Below, one piece after another: positions 25,269-37,306 of a DNA stretch of 64,000 bases. The stretch is from Castor canadensis (Eukaryota > Chordata > Mammalia > Rodentia > Castoridae), in assembly GCF_047511655.1 (NCBI RefSeq), contig NC_133390.1, positions 130,129,583 to 130,193,582 of the forward strand, written 5' to 3'. The notes below the pieces were generated by a model. It did no database searches, was not told the DNA's origin, and saw only the letters and a list, made by a program, of their open reading frames with translations. A program made the translations under genes and the position numbers. Within the stretch, counting starts at the first letter, position 1. Each line of letters opens with the position of its first letter.

Positions 25269-25445
25269 CTCTGGTGATCACGTAGTTAAGCAATATTTTA
25301 TCAGTCTCCCACTAGCTTTGCTGTAGATAACCCCTCTGGCGTATGGATCACAATGACAAATATTCCCTAGGTTGTTTTACTGCAACTTTTGAGACACTGA
25401 CCCTTCACTTAGGTCTGCACAAGTGTCCAACTGATGATTTTTGTT

Positions 25446-25758
25446 ATTTTGTTTGTTTGTAGATACTGAGGTTTTGCTCTCAGGGCCTCGTACTTGCTAG
25501 ACAGACTCCCTACCACTTAAGACACACTCCCAGCCCTTTTTGCTTTATTTTTCAGGTAGGGTCTCATGCTTTTTGCTGCACAGACCAGTCTTTGACCTCA
25601 ATCCTCCTACCTATGCCTCCCTGATAACTGGGCTCACAGACATGCACTACCACACCTGGCTTGTTTATTAAAATGGGAATCTCACTAACTTTTCTGTTAA
25701 AAAAAAGAAAAGCCTCAGTCCTCCTGATTCTCCATCTTCTGAATAACTGGGTGATTTC
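25446..25758 (-). repeat. Composite SINE, antisense
   Basis: An ID-like unit ('cagggcctcgtacttgctag'), a first monomer ('taggtctcatgcttttt'-type box near 25560), and a second monomer ending near 25750 with 'tcttctgaataactggg'. It is interrupted by an A-rich insertion around 25700. Confidence 0.8.
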
Positions 25759-26584
25759 TCTGACACCAGAGAGTCACTCTGCCCTCAGGTCATCCTAACC
25801 CAGCTAAGAAAATAGATTGCATATGCAGAGAACACCTGTTACCTCATCTTCAGCCACCTTCTCCCCTTCTTAGTCACCCTGTTTCTTTATCCCATGAACA
25901 TCTCCCAATCCTATCTCAGGGAGGTTAAGTTGAGACTTGCTCTTTTGTCACTATGCTTGGTTGTCTTTTTTTGTCTTGAGTAAAACTTTCTCTTTTGCAA
26001 AGCTTGTAATTTCTGTGGTTGGCATATTACAGGACAAGCAAAACAAGCCTGGCTTAGTTACAATTATTCATAAGAATTCTTTAAATTTCTCAAAACCTAC
26101 CTAAACAGACAGACATGTAATAGACGTAGATATAGATATATTTGTCAAAGAAAACCTTCCTGAACTTAAAACCCACTAACTGTAATTATTTTTAAGACAT
26201 CACATAGGCTTTTCCCACTGACTTCTAAATGTGTATTCTGCAATTGAGGTATCTGAAAGAAGTCAGATTTTTGTCTCTTTGTTTTAGGTACTTCAGTCTT
26301 TTGACTGGAAAGCTTTTATATAGGTTTAGTCTTACAAATGACAGATTTTATCAGGCATGACTTAAAGTGTGATCTTTCTTTTTTACAGGCAATTTTTCTC
26401 TATTATCGGTTTAATTATTGCCTCTGCTTCTTCTTTCTTCTTATTCTAAAATGCATATGTTGGCATGTTGCAATTCTAGGTTATCCAAGGCTCTTACCTT
26501 CTTCCTTATGATTTTCAGCTCTTTTTTTTCTACTTGGTGCCATTATTTTTTTATTTTTATTTCAAGTACTTGATTAACTTATTT
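25759..26584. other. Unassigned noncoding sequence
   Basis: Nothing recognisable is seen. Confidence 0.4.
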
Positions 26585-26682
26585 AGCTATTATTATTATT
26601 ACTTGCAGTGCTGGGTATTGAACCCAGGGCCCCATGCTTGCTGGATAAGCACTCTACTACATAGCTGCATCTGCATTCCTAA
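26585..26682 (-). repeat. ID SINE, antisense
   Basis: 'gcagtgctgggtattgaacc', 'cagggccccatgcttgctgg' and 'ataagcactctactacatag' form the antisense ID unit, with a T/A-rich tail on the left. Confidence 0.8.
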
Positions 26683-27029
26683 CCCTCCATTCAGACCAGT
26701 AGTTGCAGTCTCAAAGAACAACCTCTTATTCAATTAATCTAGAAGGTGTTGAATTGTGAACCCATCATTTATAGTCAGTCTCTTTGCTGCTATACTTGGT
26801 CCACTTAGATTCTTGAAAAAAAAAAAAAACAGTTTTTCCTCTGACTTCTAGCTGTTTTGTTTCACAGGTTCTGTTTATTTTTCTTTGTCTTTTCTCTCTG
26901 ATCCCACTCTATTATAGATAGACAAGTAATGACTTCTGACAGCCTGCAGGACTAAACAATGGCTAGGGAGAGCCACAAGTGCTCTTTCTCCCCAGATCTG
27001 CTGTGGGGGACAAGACATTTCTCCAAAGA
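26683..27029. other. Unassigned noncoding sequence
   Basis: Nothing recognisable is seen. Confidence 0.4.
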
Positions 27030-27560
27030 TGGCGTAAGGTTGCAAATTTCTCTACATCTTTTATCCATTTTGAAATTGGATTATTTGGGCCTTTACTGTT
27101 GAGTTTTGAAGGTTCTTTACAGATTCTAGATAGCACCCCTTTCTTGGGTATGTGGTTTGCAAATATTTTCTTCTGACTTTTAGGTTATCTTTTCATAATC
27201 TTCATAGTCTCTTTCCTATGGAAAAAATATTTAATTTTGATAAAGCACAAGTTACAGATTTTTTAGTGGATTATATTTTTGATGTTACAACTAGGAATTT
27301 TCCCAAGTCCCAGATCCCACAGATTTTCTCCTATATTTTTTTTCTAAAAGTTCTATGCTTAAATTTATGATAAATTTTTTCATATATAGTGGAGACTTAT
27401 GTTAGAATTCTTTTGTTTTGCTATGGATATCCAAAAGTAATTGTTGCATGAAAAGAATATTTCCCCCATTGAATTGCCTTTATAGCTTTGTCAAAAATAG
27501 CTGTGTGAAGCTATTCCTAGGTTCTGGATTATGGTTGGATACTTAATGACATTGGAGAAA
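27030..27560 (-). mobile_element. Ancient L1M ORF2 fragment, antisense
   Basis: 'cattttgaaattggattatt', 'tgttgagttttgaaggttct', 'atgtggtttgcaaatatttt' and 'ttttgctatggatatccaaa' follow antisense L1M ORF2 order. No intact frame remains. Confidence 0.75.
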
Positions 27561-30190
27561 TAACTCATTTTGTCTTATGACTTCAAATGTACACCCAAAG
27601 TGAACTTGGTTGTCCCACTATATATACTTTTATTTTCTTTTCATTTCTTCTTTATTTTCCCCTGTATTCACCACAAATTTATCTCTTCAATGAGTTTTTA
27701 GTTTTAATCACATTATTTGTGAAGATACTTCTGTATTAGTGTTTTTTAGGAAAGAAGAAACCTAAAGTATTTTAGATAAGCAAATACACACTTTATTGAA
27801 GTAACATTGTTTTTAATATTTTTCATATCTAGTTGCTCTAGTCTGTTACTTAGGTACATTATTTATGCAAATATGCTCTTTATCTATCTTTTCTACATCC
27901 GATTTTATCTGGTAGTTCTTACCTATTCGAATTTTTACATTTTATGTTTCACACTTCCCAAGCTCACTCTCCATGAACATGCATTTTAATGATTTGTTCT
28001 CTATTTCCTCTCCACTTTTAGTGCAACTTTGGTTTCCAAAATGACTTTATTTTCTAGATCATCACCTAGTTGTTCACTTCCCTTCTTAGCTCCTTAAACA
28101 TCATCTTATATTTGGTCTCATAACTTTTAATTTTCAACATATTTTGAGAGTCCATACTCGCTTTAGTTTTTGTAAAAGTGTGTATAAGTGTTTTGTGTAA
28201 ACTTTCCTTTAGTTTTTAGGAGTAATTGTTCTGCTGATGTGATCAGATTGCCTGCTTATAGATCAGATTGCCTGGAGGTTAATCCCATCTACCTCTGCCT
28301 GGCTATAGGTTTTAGGCAACTTCCAATTTTTACATTTATAAAATAAATATTAAGATAGGGATTTAATTGTAAAAACCATACCCCATGCACTGGTGAAGAA
28401 AGCACTGGAATTACTGAAAATCTTTTCAGTGTAGAACAAATGGGAGAGAGAAAAGTGAAAAATGGAACTGGGTGCCATGACTTTAGTGTAAAATAGGATC
28501 CCTGAATGACAGATTTCAAGTAACAGTGCTATGTATTCACTCACATAACCACAGGATTATAGGAGTAGTCATAGTGTTTTGACCTACATGGGTCTACAGC
28601 ATTGACTTATGTATTACTATTTACTAGAAGTTAAATATACGTAGGTAAGACCCAACTTGTTGGTTTGACTAAGTAACCAGAAAATAAAGCTTGTAGTTTT
28701 GGTGTGCACAATCTTGTTTAATGTCAAGATATGGAAAATTAGTGGCTTTTTTGTGGGTTCACACACCTAACTGAGTTGACCCAGAGATCTTGATGGAGGG
28801 AGAATGGGCACTTTTGTGGACAGGGTATGCTAGAGCATACATCTACACTACAAAACTTTCTTTAGACCTTTTCTCAGAAATACCTGCTGCTAAAAATTGG
28901 GTGGTATGCCCTGGGAAAAAGAAATATACAGAGTTTCTGTGGGTCATTAATACAGATTCTGAAACTGGGAGAGACTTTAAAGCCATTGTGCTTTGTAGGT
29001 ATAACTGGGGCTCATGGAACTCAGGTGATAAATACAGTCTCTGCTTAAAACCATCCCACAGCAAGTCTAGTTTATCCAAAATCCTAAAATGAATTTATTT
29101 CACAGTAACTAGTATCTTGCAGATTTCTCACGTAGACTCTTTTACCAATAGAATAAGTATTTTTATGATAGAAAGTGTCATGAAAACATTTGGAAGCCTA
29201 CCTTCCCCAATAAAAACAGAATGTATCACATACATACATTGAGGGAAGTTCACAGATTTTTGTCCTCTTCAAAGAGTTGATAGATGATTCCTACCACATT
29301 CTTACTGAAATTATCTACTTGGTCCACACAAAGACAAACGGCCTTGGATAATGATTGTGAACTACTAGTAAACTTAATGATATCTGCCATTCCAAATGTA
29401 GTCTATTTGTTTAAGCCAGTTAACAAAACTCTTGTTGCCTAGTTTGCACCTATTAACAGGATGAAACATATTTTCTACATTTTTTTATTAGAAGTTCATT
29501 GTGAAAGTCCTAGCTTTGTCTTCTCAGGGACAGCCTTATGCCTTCACTTTCTTGAACGCATGGTTATGTTAGCTGAGCTTCCTCTCTATAGAAATGTAGT
29601 CCAGAGGATCACAATCACCTTGAGATCCACAGAATATCTTGTTAAATAATTACAATGATAGCATCATAAATTGGATGTGAGAGAGCAGGGAAGAGCAAAT
29701 GTCCTAGACACATATGTAAGAAAATGGTTATCTTTAAAGGCTAAGTTATGGGAAAGAACAAGGCAGACAGGATTAGACCAGGAGTGGAGGTAAGGCATCT
29801 TAATATACATGTTTTTATATTCTTTTGATTTTTGAATAAGAATGTATTCTCAAGTAAACATACCACAAAGCATAAAATATTAAACAAAGTAAAATTTAAC
29901 AGCAACCCAGGTTCAATCCAACTCTCTACATCTTCCATAGGTGCCTGTTTAGCCAAATGAAACTAGGATAAAACACACACCTGTTGAAGGTTTTAACTTC
30001 ATTAATCACCATTGGTCCCAAGCTAACCCTTAATTCTGCCCAGCAACCACACCCTGTTTTATTTATGCTCATACTGTCCAAGGAGACCACTTTGTACTTT
30101 TTCCTCTCTTTTCCAATATCTCACTCATTTCATACCCTTACAACTAAGGGTATTGCTTCCTAATCAATATTGCAGCAATCATAAGAAGTT
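27561..30190. other. Unassigned noncoding sequence
   Basis: A 100-codon frame (28790-29092, plus) and an overlapping minus-strand frame have no family resemblance. Positions 30000-30190 are pyrimidine-rich and might be the left part of the L2-like fragment that L1-A later split. Confidence 0.4.
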
Positions 30191-30206
30191 GTTTCATGAC
30201 TCTTAT
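30191..30206. repeat. Target-site duplication 1, left copy
   Basis: 'gtttcatgactcttat' recurs exactly at 37536-37551 and brackets the whole nested L1 block. It is the duplication made by the first, truncated L1 insertion. Confidence 0.95.
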
Positions 30207-30261
30207 TTTTTTTTTTTAATATTTTATCTTTTTTTTTTGTCATTTTTCTTTTATTATTCAT
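30207..30261 (-). mobile_element. 3' tail of the pre-existing truncated L1 (left part)
   Basis: The plus strand shows T-runs broken by 'aatattttatc', then 'catttttcttttattattca', the reverse complement of the L1 3' terminus. The rest of this copy lies at 37292-37535 on the far side of L1-A, so one truncated L1 has been split by the later insertion. Confidence 0.85.
30247..30261. repeat. Target-site duplication 2, left copy (L1-A)
   Basis: 'tcttttattattcat' recurs exactly at 37292-37306. These two copies flank L1-A and lie inside the older L1 3' end, so they are the duplication made by L1-A. Confidence 0.85.
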
Positions 30262-30270
30262 TTTTTTTTT

Positions 30271-30754
30271 CATTTTTCTTTTATTATTCATATGTGCATA
30301 CAAGGCTTGGTTCATTTCTCCCCCCTGCCCCCACCCCCTCCCTTACCACCCAATCCACCCCCTCCCGCTCCCCCCCTCAATACCCAGCAGAAACTATTTT
30401 GCCCTTATCTCTAATTTTGTTGTAGAGAGAGTATAAGCAATAATAGGAAGGAACAAGGGGTTTTGCTGGTTGAGATAAGGATAGCTATACAGGGCATTGA
30501 CTCACATTGATTTCCTGTGTGTGGGTGTTACCTTCTAGGTTAATTCTTTTTGATCTAACCTTTTCTCTAGTTCCTGGTCCCCTTTTCCTATTGGCCTCAG
30601 TTGCTTTAAGGTATCTGCTTTAGTTTCTCTGCGTTAAGGGCAACAAATGCTAGCTAGTTTTTTAGGTGTCTTACCTATCCTCACCCCTCCCTTGTGTGCT
30701 CTCGCTTTTATCATGTGCTCATAGTCCAATCCCCTTGTTGTGTTTGCCCTTGAT
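30271..30754 (-). other. L1-A 3' UTR
   Basis: It is 484 bp, the same length as in L1-B. It carries the G-rich tract (C-rich on the plus strand, 30317-30377) and the AATAAA signal at 30280-30285 close to the poly(A) junction. Confidence 0.95.
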
Positions 30755-33700
30755 CTAATGTCCACATATGAGGGAGAACATACGATTTTTGGTCTTTTGA
30801 GCCAGGCTAACCTCACTCAGAATGATGTTCTCCAATTCCATCCATTTACCAGCGAATGATAACATTTCGTTCTTCTTCATGGCTGCATAAAATTCCATTG
30901 TGTATAGATACCACATTTTCTTAATCCATTCGTCAGTGCTGGGACATCTTGGCTGTTTCCATAACTTGGCTATTGTGAATAGTGCCGCAATAAACATGGA
31001 TGTGCAGGTGCCTCTGGAGTAACAGTCTTTTGGGTATATCCCCAAGAGTGGTATTGCTGGATCAAATGGTAGATCGATGTCCAGCTTTTTAAGTAGCCTC
31101 CAAATTTTTTTCCAGAGTGGTTGTACTAGTCTACATTCCCACCAACAGTGTAAAAGGGTTCCTTTTTCCCCGCATCCTCGCCAACACCTGTTGTTGGTGG
31201 TGTTGCTGATGATGGCTATTCTAACAGGGGTGAGGTGGAATCTTAGTGTGGTTTTAATTTGCATTTCCTTTATTGCTAGAGATGGTGAGCATTTTTTCAT
31301 GTGTTTTCTGGCCATTTGAATTTCTTCTTTTGAGAAAGTTCTGTTTAGTTCACATGCCCATTTCTTTATTGGTTCATTAGTTTTGGGAGGATTTAGTTTT
31401 TTAAGTTCCCTGTATATTCTGGTTATCAGTCCTTTGTCTGATGTATAATTGGCAAATATTTTCTCCCACTCTGTGGGTGTTCTCTTCAGTTTAGAGACCA
31501 TTTCTTTTGATGAACAGAAGCTTTTTAGTTTTATGAGGTCCCATTTATCTATGCTATCTCTTAGTTGCTGTGCTGCTGGGGTTTCATTGAGAAAGTTTTT
31601 ACCTATACCTACTAACTCCAGAGTATTTCCTACTCTTTCTTGTATCAACTTAAGAGTTTGGGGTCTGATATTAAGATCCTTGATCCATTTTGAGTTAATC
31701 TTGGTATAGGGTGATATACATGGATCTAGTTTCAGTTTTTTGCAGACTGCTAACCAGTTTTCCCAGCAGTTTTTGTTGAAGAGGCTGCTATTTCTCCATC
31801 GTATATTTTTAGCTCCTTTGTCAAAGATAAGTTGCTCATAGTTGTGTGGCTTCATATCTGGATCCTCTATTCTGTTCCACTGGTCTTCATGTCTGTTTTT
31901 GTGCCAGTACCATGCTGTTTTTATTGTTATTGCTTTGTAATATAGTTTGAAGTCAGGTATTGTGATACCTCCTGCATTGTTCTTTTGACTGAGTATTGCC
32001 TTGGCTATTCGTGGCCTCTTGTGTTTCCATATAAATTTCACAGTAGATTTTTCAATCTCTTTAATGAATGTCATTGGAATTTTGATGGGAATTGCATTAA
32101 ACATGTAGATTACTTTGGGGAGTATCGACATTTTTACTATGTTGATTCTACCAATCCATGAGCATGGGAGATCTCTCCACTTTCTATAGTCTTCCTCAAT
32201 CTCTTTCTTCAGAAGTGTATAGTTTTCCTTGTAGAGGTCTTTCACATCTTTTGTTAGGTTTACACCTAGGTATTTGATTTTTTTTGAGGCTATTGTAAAT
32301 GGAATTGTTTTCATACATTCTTTTTCCGTTTGCTCATTGTTAGTGTATAGAAATGCTAATGATTTTTCTATGTTGATTTTATATCCTGCTACTTTGCTAT
32401 AGCTATTGATGATGTCTAGAAGCTTCTGAGTAGAGTTTTTTGGGTCTTTAAGGTATAGGATCATGTCGTCTGCAAATAGGGATATTTTGACAGTTTCTTT
32501 ACCTATTTGTATTCCTTTTATTCCTTCTTCTTGCCTAATTGCTCTGGCTAGGAATTCCAGTACTATGTTGAATAGGAGTGGAGATAGTGGGCATCCTTGT
32601 CTGGTTCCTGATTTTAGAGGGAACGGTTTTAATTTTTCTCCGTTAAGTATAATGCTGGCTGTAGGTTTGTCATATATAGCTTTTATAATGTTGAGGAACT
32701 TTCCTTCTATTCCTAGTTTTCTTAGAGCTTTTATCATGAAATGATGTTGGATCTTATCAAAGGCTTTTTCTGCGTCTATTGAGATGATCAAGTGGTTTTT
32801 GTCTTTGCTTCTGTTAATGTGGTTTATTACGTTTATTGATTTTCGTATGTTGAACCACCCCTGCATCCCTGGGATGAAGCCTACCTGGTCGTGGTGGATA
32901 ATCTTTTTGATGTGTTGCTGAATTCGGTTTGCCATTATTTTGTTGAGGATTTTTGCATCAATGTTCATTAAGGAGATTGGCCTATAGTTCTCCTTTTTGG
33001 AGGTGTCTTTGCCTGGTTTTGGGATAAGTGTAATAGTGGCTTCATAAAATGTGTTTGGCAGTTTTCCTTCCCTTTCTATTTCATGGAACAGTTTAAGGAG
33101 GGTTGGTATCAGTTCTTCTTTAAAGGTCTGATAGAATTCAGCAGAGAATCCATCAGGTCCTGGACTTTTCTTTTTGGGGAGACTCTTGATTGCTGCTTCA
33201 ATTTCATTTTGTGTTATAGGTCTATTCAGGTGATTAATTTCCTCTTGGTTCAGTTTTGGATGATCATATGTATCTAGAAATCTGTCCATTTCTTTTAGAT
33301 TTTCAAATTTATTTGAATATAGGTTCTCAAAGTAGTCTCTGATGATTTCCTGGATTTCCATGGTGTTTGTTGTTATCTCCCCTTTTGCATTCCTGATTCT
33401 ACTAATTTGGGTTTTTTCTCTCCTCATTTTAGTCAGGTTTGCCAGGGGTCTATCGATCTTGTTTATTTTTTCAAAGAACCAACTTTTTGTTTCATTAATT
33501 CTTTGTATGGTTTTTTTGGTTTCTATTTCGTTGATTTCAGCTCTTATTTTTATTATTTCTCTCCTTCTATTTGTTTTGGGATTTGCTTGTTCTTGTTTTT
33601 CTAGGAGTTTGAGATGTATCATTAGGTCATTGATTTGGGATCTTTCAATCTTTTTAATATATGCACTCATGGCTATAAACTTTCCTCTCAAGACTGCCTT

Positions 33701-34573
33701 AGCTGTGTCCCATAGGTTCCGGTAGGTTGTGTTTTCATTTTCATTGACTTCTAGGAACTTTTTAATTTCCTCTTTTATTGCATCGATGATCCATTCTTCA
33801 TTAAGTAATGAGTTATTTAGTTTCCAGCTGTTTGCATGTTTTTTGTCTTTACTTTTGTTGTTGAGTTCTACTTTTACTGCATTGTGGTCAGATAGTATGC
33901 ACGGTATTATTTCTATTTTCTTATATTTGCTGAGGCTTGCTTTGTGCCCTAGGATATGATCTATTTTGGAGAAGGTTCCATGGGCTGCTGAGAAGAATGT
34001 ATATTGTGTAGAGGTTGGATGAAATGTTCTATAGACATCTACTAGGTCCACTTGATCTATTGCATATTTTAGATCTTGGATTTCTTTATTGAGTTTTTGT
34101 TTGGATGACCTATCTATTGATGATAATGGAGTGGTAAAGTCTCCCACAACCACTGTGTTGGCGTTTATATATGCTTTTAGGTCTTTTAGGGTATGTTTGA
34201 TGAAATTGGGTGCGTTGACATTGGGTGCGTACAGATTGATGATTATTATTTCCTTTTGGTCTATTTCCCCTTTTATTAGTATGGAATGTCCTTCTTTGTC
34301 TCGTTTGATCAATGTAGGTTTGAAGTCTACTTTGTCAGAGATAAGTATTGCTACTCCTGCTTGTTTTCGGGGGCCATTAGCTTGGTAAATCTTCTTCCAG
34401 CCTTTCATCCTAAGCATATGCTTATTTCTGTCGGTGAGATGAGTCTCCTGTAAGCAACAAATTGTTGGATCTTCTTTTTTAATCCATTTTGTCAAACGGT
34501 GTCTTTTGATGGGTGAATTAAGTCCATTGACATTAAGTGTTAGTACTGATAGGTATGTGGTGATTCCTGCCAT
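30755..34573 (-). CDS. ORF2: L1-A ORF2p: endonuclease and reverse transcriptase
   Basis: This encodes the L1 enzyme that nicks target DNA and reverse-transcribes L1 RNA at the nick. It is 1272 codons, open throughout, and its motifs fall at the residue numbers used for human ORF2p. The apurinic-type endonuclease (about 1-239) keeps N14, E43, Y115, D145, T192, D205, S228 and H230, but residue 147 is Thr (G-D-F-T-T-P) where the human enzyme has Asn. The PIP-box-like Q408-x-x-I-x-x-Y-F415 is present. The RT domain carries F-A-D-D with D702/D703. The C-terminal Cys motif C1130-x3-C1134-x7-H1142-x4-C1147 is complete. The ATG has A at -3 and G at +4 and follows ORF1 by 50 bp, consistent with the unconventional second-ORF translation of L1. 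It differs from L1-B ORF2p at 749, 1062, 1157 and 1164. Confidence 0.97.
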   Translation of the reverse strand: MAGITTYLSVLTLNVNGLNSPIKRHRLTKWIKKEDPTICCLQETHLTDRNKHMLRMKGWKKIYQANGPRKQAGVAILISDKVDFKPTLIKRDKEGHSILIKGEIDQKEIIIINLYAPNVNAPNFIKHTLKDLKAYINANTVVVGDFTTPLSSIDRSSKQKLNKEIQDLKYAIDQVDLVDVYRTFHPTSTQYTFFSAAHGTFSKIDHILGHKASLSKYKKIEIIPCILSDHNAVKVELNNKSKDKKHANSWKLNNSLLNEEWIIDAIKEEIKKFLEVNENENTTYRNLWDTAKAVLRGKFIAMSAYIKKIERSQINDLMIHLKLLEKQEQANPKTNRRREIIKIRAEINEIETKKTIQRINETKSWFFEKINKIDRPLANLTKMRREKTQISRIRNAKGEITTNTMEIQEIIRDYFENLYSNKFENLKEMDRFLDTYDHPKLNQEEINHLNRPITQNEIEAAIKSLPKKKSPGPDGFSAEFYQTFKEELIPTLLKLFHEIEREGKLPNTFYEATITLIPKPGKDTSKKENYRPISLMNIDAKILNKIMANRIQQHIKKIIHHDQVGFIPGMQGWFNIRKSINVINHINRSKDKNHLIISIDAEKAFDKIQHHFMIKALRKLGIEGKFLNIIKAIYDKPTASIILNGEKLKPFPLKSGTRQGCPLSPLLFNIVLEFLARAIRQEEGIKGIQIGKETVKISLFADDMILYLKDPKNSTQKLLDIINSYSKVAGYKINIEKSLAFLYTNNEQTEKECMKTIPFTIASKKIKYLGVNLTKDVKDLYKENYTLLKKEIEEDYRKWRDLPCSWIGRINIVKMSILPKVIYMFNAIPIKIPMTFIKEIEKSTVKFIWKHKRPRIAKAILSQKNNAGGITIPDFKLYYKAITIKTAWYWHKNRHEDQWNRIEDPDMKPHNYEQLIFDKGAKNIRWRNSSLFNKNCWENWLAVCKKLKLDPCISPYTKINSKWIKDLNIRPQTLKLIQERVGNTLELVGIGKNFLNETPAAQQLRDSIDKWDLIKLKSFCSSKEMVSKLKRTPTEWEKIFANYTSDKGLITRIYRELKKLNPPKTNEPIKKWACELNRTFSKEEIQMARKHMKKCSPSLAIKEMQIKTTLRFHLTPVRIAIISNTTNNRCWRGCGEKGTLLHCWWECRLVQPLWKKIWRLLKKLDIDLPFDPAIPLLGIYPKDCYSRGTCTSMFIAALFTIAKLWKQPRCPSTDEWIKKMWYLYTMEFYAAMKKNEMLSFAGKWMELENIILSEVSLAQKTKNRMFSLICGH

Positions 34574-34623
34574 TTAGTTATCTTAGTTGTTTGAAGGTTT
34601 GATTGTGTGTACCTAACTTGATG

Positions 34624-35826
34624 TTACTCTCTACTGTCTTGCTTTTTCTTATCCTGTGGTTTGGTGCTGCCTGCCTTTTCATGGTTAAGTTGGGTGTCAC
34701 TTTCTGTGTGCAGGATCCCTTGCAGAATCTTTTGTAATGGTGGCTTTGTGGTCACATATTGTTTTAGTTTCTGCTTATCATGGAAGACTTTTATTGCTCC
34801 ATCTATTTTGAATGATAGCTTTGCTGGGTAGAGTATCCTGGGGTTGAAGTTATTTTCATTCAGTGCCCGGAAGATCTCACCCCACGCTCTTCTTGCTTTT
34901 AATGTTTCTGTTGAGAAGTCTGCTGTGATTTTGATGGGTTTACCTTTGTATGTTACTTGTTTTTTCTCTCTTGCAGCCTTCAATATTCTTTCCTTAGTTT
35001 CTGAACTTGTTGTTTTAATGATGATATGTCGTGGAGTAGTTCTATTTTGATCTGGTCTGTTTGGTGTCCTGGAGGCCTCTTGCATTTGTATGGGAATATC
35101 TTTCTCTAGATTTGGGAAATTTTCCGTTATTATTTTGTTGAATATATTACGCATTCCCTTCGCTTGCACCTCTTCTCCTTCTTCGATGCCCATGATTCTC
35201 AAGTTTGGTCTTTTGATGGAGTTGGTGAGTTCTTGCATTTTCTTTTCACAGGTCTTGAGTTGTTTAATTAATAGTTCTTCGGTTTTTTCTTTAATTACCA
35301 TTTCATCCTCGAGTTCTGAGATTCTGTCTTCTGTTTGTTCTATTCTGCTGGATTGGCTTTCCGTTTTGTTTTGCAGTTCTGTTTCGTTCTTTTTTCTGAG
35401 GTTTTCCATATCCTGGCTGTTTTCTTCTTTATTGTTGTCTATTTTTGTCCTGAGTTCATTTATCCATTTATTCATTGTGTTCTCTCTTTCACTTTGGTGT
35501 TTATACAGTGCTTCTATGGTTTCCTTTATTTCTTCTTTTGCTTTTTCAAATTCTCTATTTTTATTGTCTTGGAATTTCTTGAGTGTCTCCTGTACATTTT
35601 GGTTGACCCTATCCAGTATCATCTCTATAAAATTCTCATTGAGTACTTGTAGTATGTCTTCTTTTAAATTATTCTTGTGGGCTTCATTGGGTCCTTTGGC
35701 ATAGTTTATCTTCATTTTGTTGGAGTCTGGATCTGAGTTTCTGTTCTCTTCATTCCCCTCTGGTTCCTGTACTAATTTTTTGCTGTGGGGAAACTGGTTT
35801 CCTTGTTTTTTCTGTCTTCCTGTCAT
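34624..35826 (-). CDS. ORF1: L1-A ORF1p: L1 RNA-binding protein
   Basis: This encodes the L1 nucleic-acid chaperone that coats L1 RNA in the cytoplasmic RNP. I take the start at the ATG whose complement is 35824-35826, giving 400 residues; the frame stays open 60 codons further upstream but contains no ATG there. Seen in order: a charged, disordered N-terminus (1-50), a long heptad-rich coiled coil (about 55-205) with a trimer-type R168-I-S-E-L-E173 motif, an RRM-like domain starting at 'KRPNLRIMGI' (from 206), and the conserved C-terminal domain ('RHIIIKTTSSETKERILKAA', 'YPAKLSF'). It is longer than human ORF1p (338 residues), mainly N-terminal to the RRM. A basic lysine-rich tail ends the protein. 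Confidence 0.96.
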   Translation of the reverse strand: MTGRQKKQGNQFPHSKKLVQEPEGNEENRNSDPDSNKMKINYAKGPNEAHKNNLKEDILQVLNENFIEMILDRVNQNVQETLKKFQDNKNREFEKAKEEIKETIEALYKHQSERENTMNKWINELRTKIDNNKEENSQDMENLRKKNETELQNKTESQSSRIEQTEDRISELEDEMVIKEKTEELLIKQLKTCEKKMQELTNSIKRPNLRIMGIEEGEEVQAKGMRNIFNKIITENFPNLEKDIPIQMQEASRTPNRPDQNRTTPRHIIIKTTSSETKERILKAAREKKQVTYKGKPIKITADFSTETLKARRAWGEIFRALNENNFNPRILYPAKLSFKIDGAIKVFHDKQKLKQYVTTKPPLQKILQGILHTESDTQLNHEKAGSTKPQDKKKQDSRE

Positions 35827-37286
35827 TGTCCTTGGTGTTGTTACTGTCCCTGTACTGTGTGTAATTAAGTATTTTCTAGCTTGTAATAATAACAATGGTA
35901 ATATTGAGAACGGAAGAGTGAGCTGAGATGGAAAGCAAGAAGTTAAAGAAAAGGGGAAAACAATTATACAGACAAGAGGGAGAAAGCAGAACAAGGTATC
36001 AGACAAGAGAGTTTCAAAGGTATAAACAGGGAGTGTTAGTGTACTAATCGACAGTAAGCTGAACAGACAATAGAGAGACAGAGAGAGGATTGAAAATCAA
36101 AGATAAAAAAAATAAAAAATAAGTATATGAAAGTAATATCTATTTATAAAAATGAATTAAAATAAAATGGAAAATAGGAAATTAAAAAAAAAAAAAAAAA
36201 CCAAAAAACTTCCAAGTTTATATGCAATGCAATTTCAGTCTTAATAATTTGGATGTCCGTCTTAATCTCCAGTCCTGGAGTTGGTGCCTCAGATGTTGTT
36301 CTGTAGTTGTCTCATCAAAGGGGATGCATAAAGTAGAACAAAACTACACTCACACACACACAGAAGAAAAAATTTAAAAAAAGCCCCACCAAGTGTCCCC
36401 AGTTCAAATGCAATAGTTTCAGTAAGTTTTTCGGCTTGCAGGTGTAATTCGGTTGTTCTCTCATCAAAGGTAGGGAGAAAAAGAAAAAAAAGCGTCTGGA
36501 GGCAGTTCTGAGAGTGGTATCTGCAACTGTGGCTTGCCTGCCTGCTGCTCTCAGCCTGTAGCTGGTGGCGTTATTTATGCAGATCTCTGGGGTGAGCTTA
36601 GCACTCACCTGGTCCCACAGGCTTTGTTTGCTCAGAGTTCTCCTGTGCGGGGGAGGGGGGCCTCTGCTACAGGCTTTTCCCTTTCCAAGCACTGGGAAAG
36701 GCGACACTGCCCCGCGATGTCAGGCCTGCGTGTTTATTTACAGTTCACGTGGGAAGTGGGTCTTCCCTCCTCTCACAAGCGTCCCCGCTCCTGGTTGCTG
36801 GCGCGCCCCGCTCCCGCCAGAGCCTCTCCGGCCCGCCCGGCTCGTTTATTTACAGTCCCGGGAAGGGTTCCCTTCCCCCAATCTTCAGCGCTCAGGGCGC
36901 CCCACCCTCTTTCCAGCGTGTCTTAACTGTTCTTATTGCTTAGTACTCAGTTTCTCTTTTTTTCCCGGGTGGAGGTTAGTCTGTGCAGGGGGCTATGCTG
37001 CTCTGGCCCAGGCTTGTCTGTGGGGGAACCGTGGTACCGCGAAGCTCACCTGGTCCGCGTCTTCCCAAGCCGTATGGGCGCCGGCCACTGGCGGCCCCGG
37101 GGGCCTCCTCGGTTCTCCGTTTAACGTGAAGTGGAGATTCTCTGCGCCGGCTGGAGATGTGGAGGAGTCAAAGTTATGCCTTTTCTCGGTGATTATGCCT
37201 GCAAAGTGTGTCTCCAGTGTCTCTCCAAGATTTCACTATAGGAGGCTCGCTTTCTGCTTCCTACCTCTAGCCGCCATCTTGGAATC
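35827..37286 (-). promoter_or_regulatory. L1-A 5' UTR with internal promoter
   Basis: It is 1460 bp with a GC- and CpG-rich half (about 36540-37286) and an A/T-rich half near ORF1. Candidate elements are a YY1-like site at the first bases (37270-37282), two splice-donor consensus sites on the minus strand (37044-37052 and 36603-36611), and two GTAAATAAAC forkhead-like sites (complement of 36732-36741 and 36844-36853). L1 5' UTRs work as RNA polymerase II promoters; activity of this one is inferred. Confidence 0.85.
37270..37282 (-). promoter_or_regulatory. YY1-like site at the 5' end of L1-A
   Basis: In L1 sense it reads CCAAGATGGCGGC, beginning about 4 bases from the element's first base. 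Human L1 has a YY1 site in an equivalent place that positions transcription start. The same site is present in L1-B. Confidence 0.75.
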
Positions 37287-37291
37287 CTCTC

Positions 37292-37306
37292 TCTTTTATT
37301 ATTCAT
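37292..37306. repeat. Target-site duplication 2, right copy (L1-A)
   Basis: Identical to 30247-30261. It lies within the last bases of the truncated L1 3' UTR. Confidence 0.85.

Larger units (their letters stand above)
30262..37291 (-). mobile_element. L1-A, full-length LINE-1, intact
   Basis: The body is about 7016 bp (30271-37286) in antisense orientation: poly(A) of 9, 484-bp 3' UTR, ORF2, 50-bp spacer, ORF1 and a 1460-bp 5' UTR that starts at the YY1-like motif. Five extra bases (GAGAG in L1 sense, 37287-37291) lie between its 5' end and TSD 2 and look like untemplated filler. Both frames are open. L1-B differs from it by only a handful of residues, so this is a recent insertion and a candidate active element. 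Confidence 0.97.

Noticed and set aside
28790..29092. 100-codon plus-strand open frame with an overlapping minus-strand frame
   Set aside because: No recognised domain; mutually overlapping frames on both strands suggest chance.
33342..33725. Plus-strand hydrophobic frames (up to 127 and 204 codons) opposite the L1-A genes
   Set aside because: They are antisense shadows of ORF1 and ORF2 and recur unchanged opposite L1-B; A-rich L1 coding strands give Phe/Leu/Ser-rich antisense frames.
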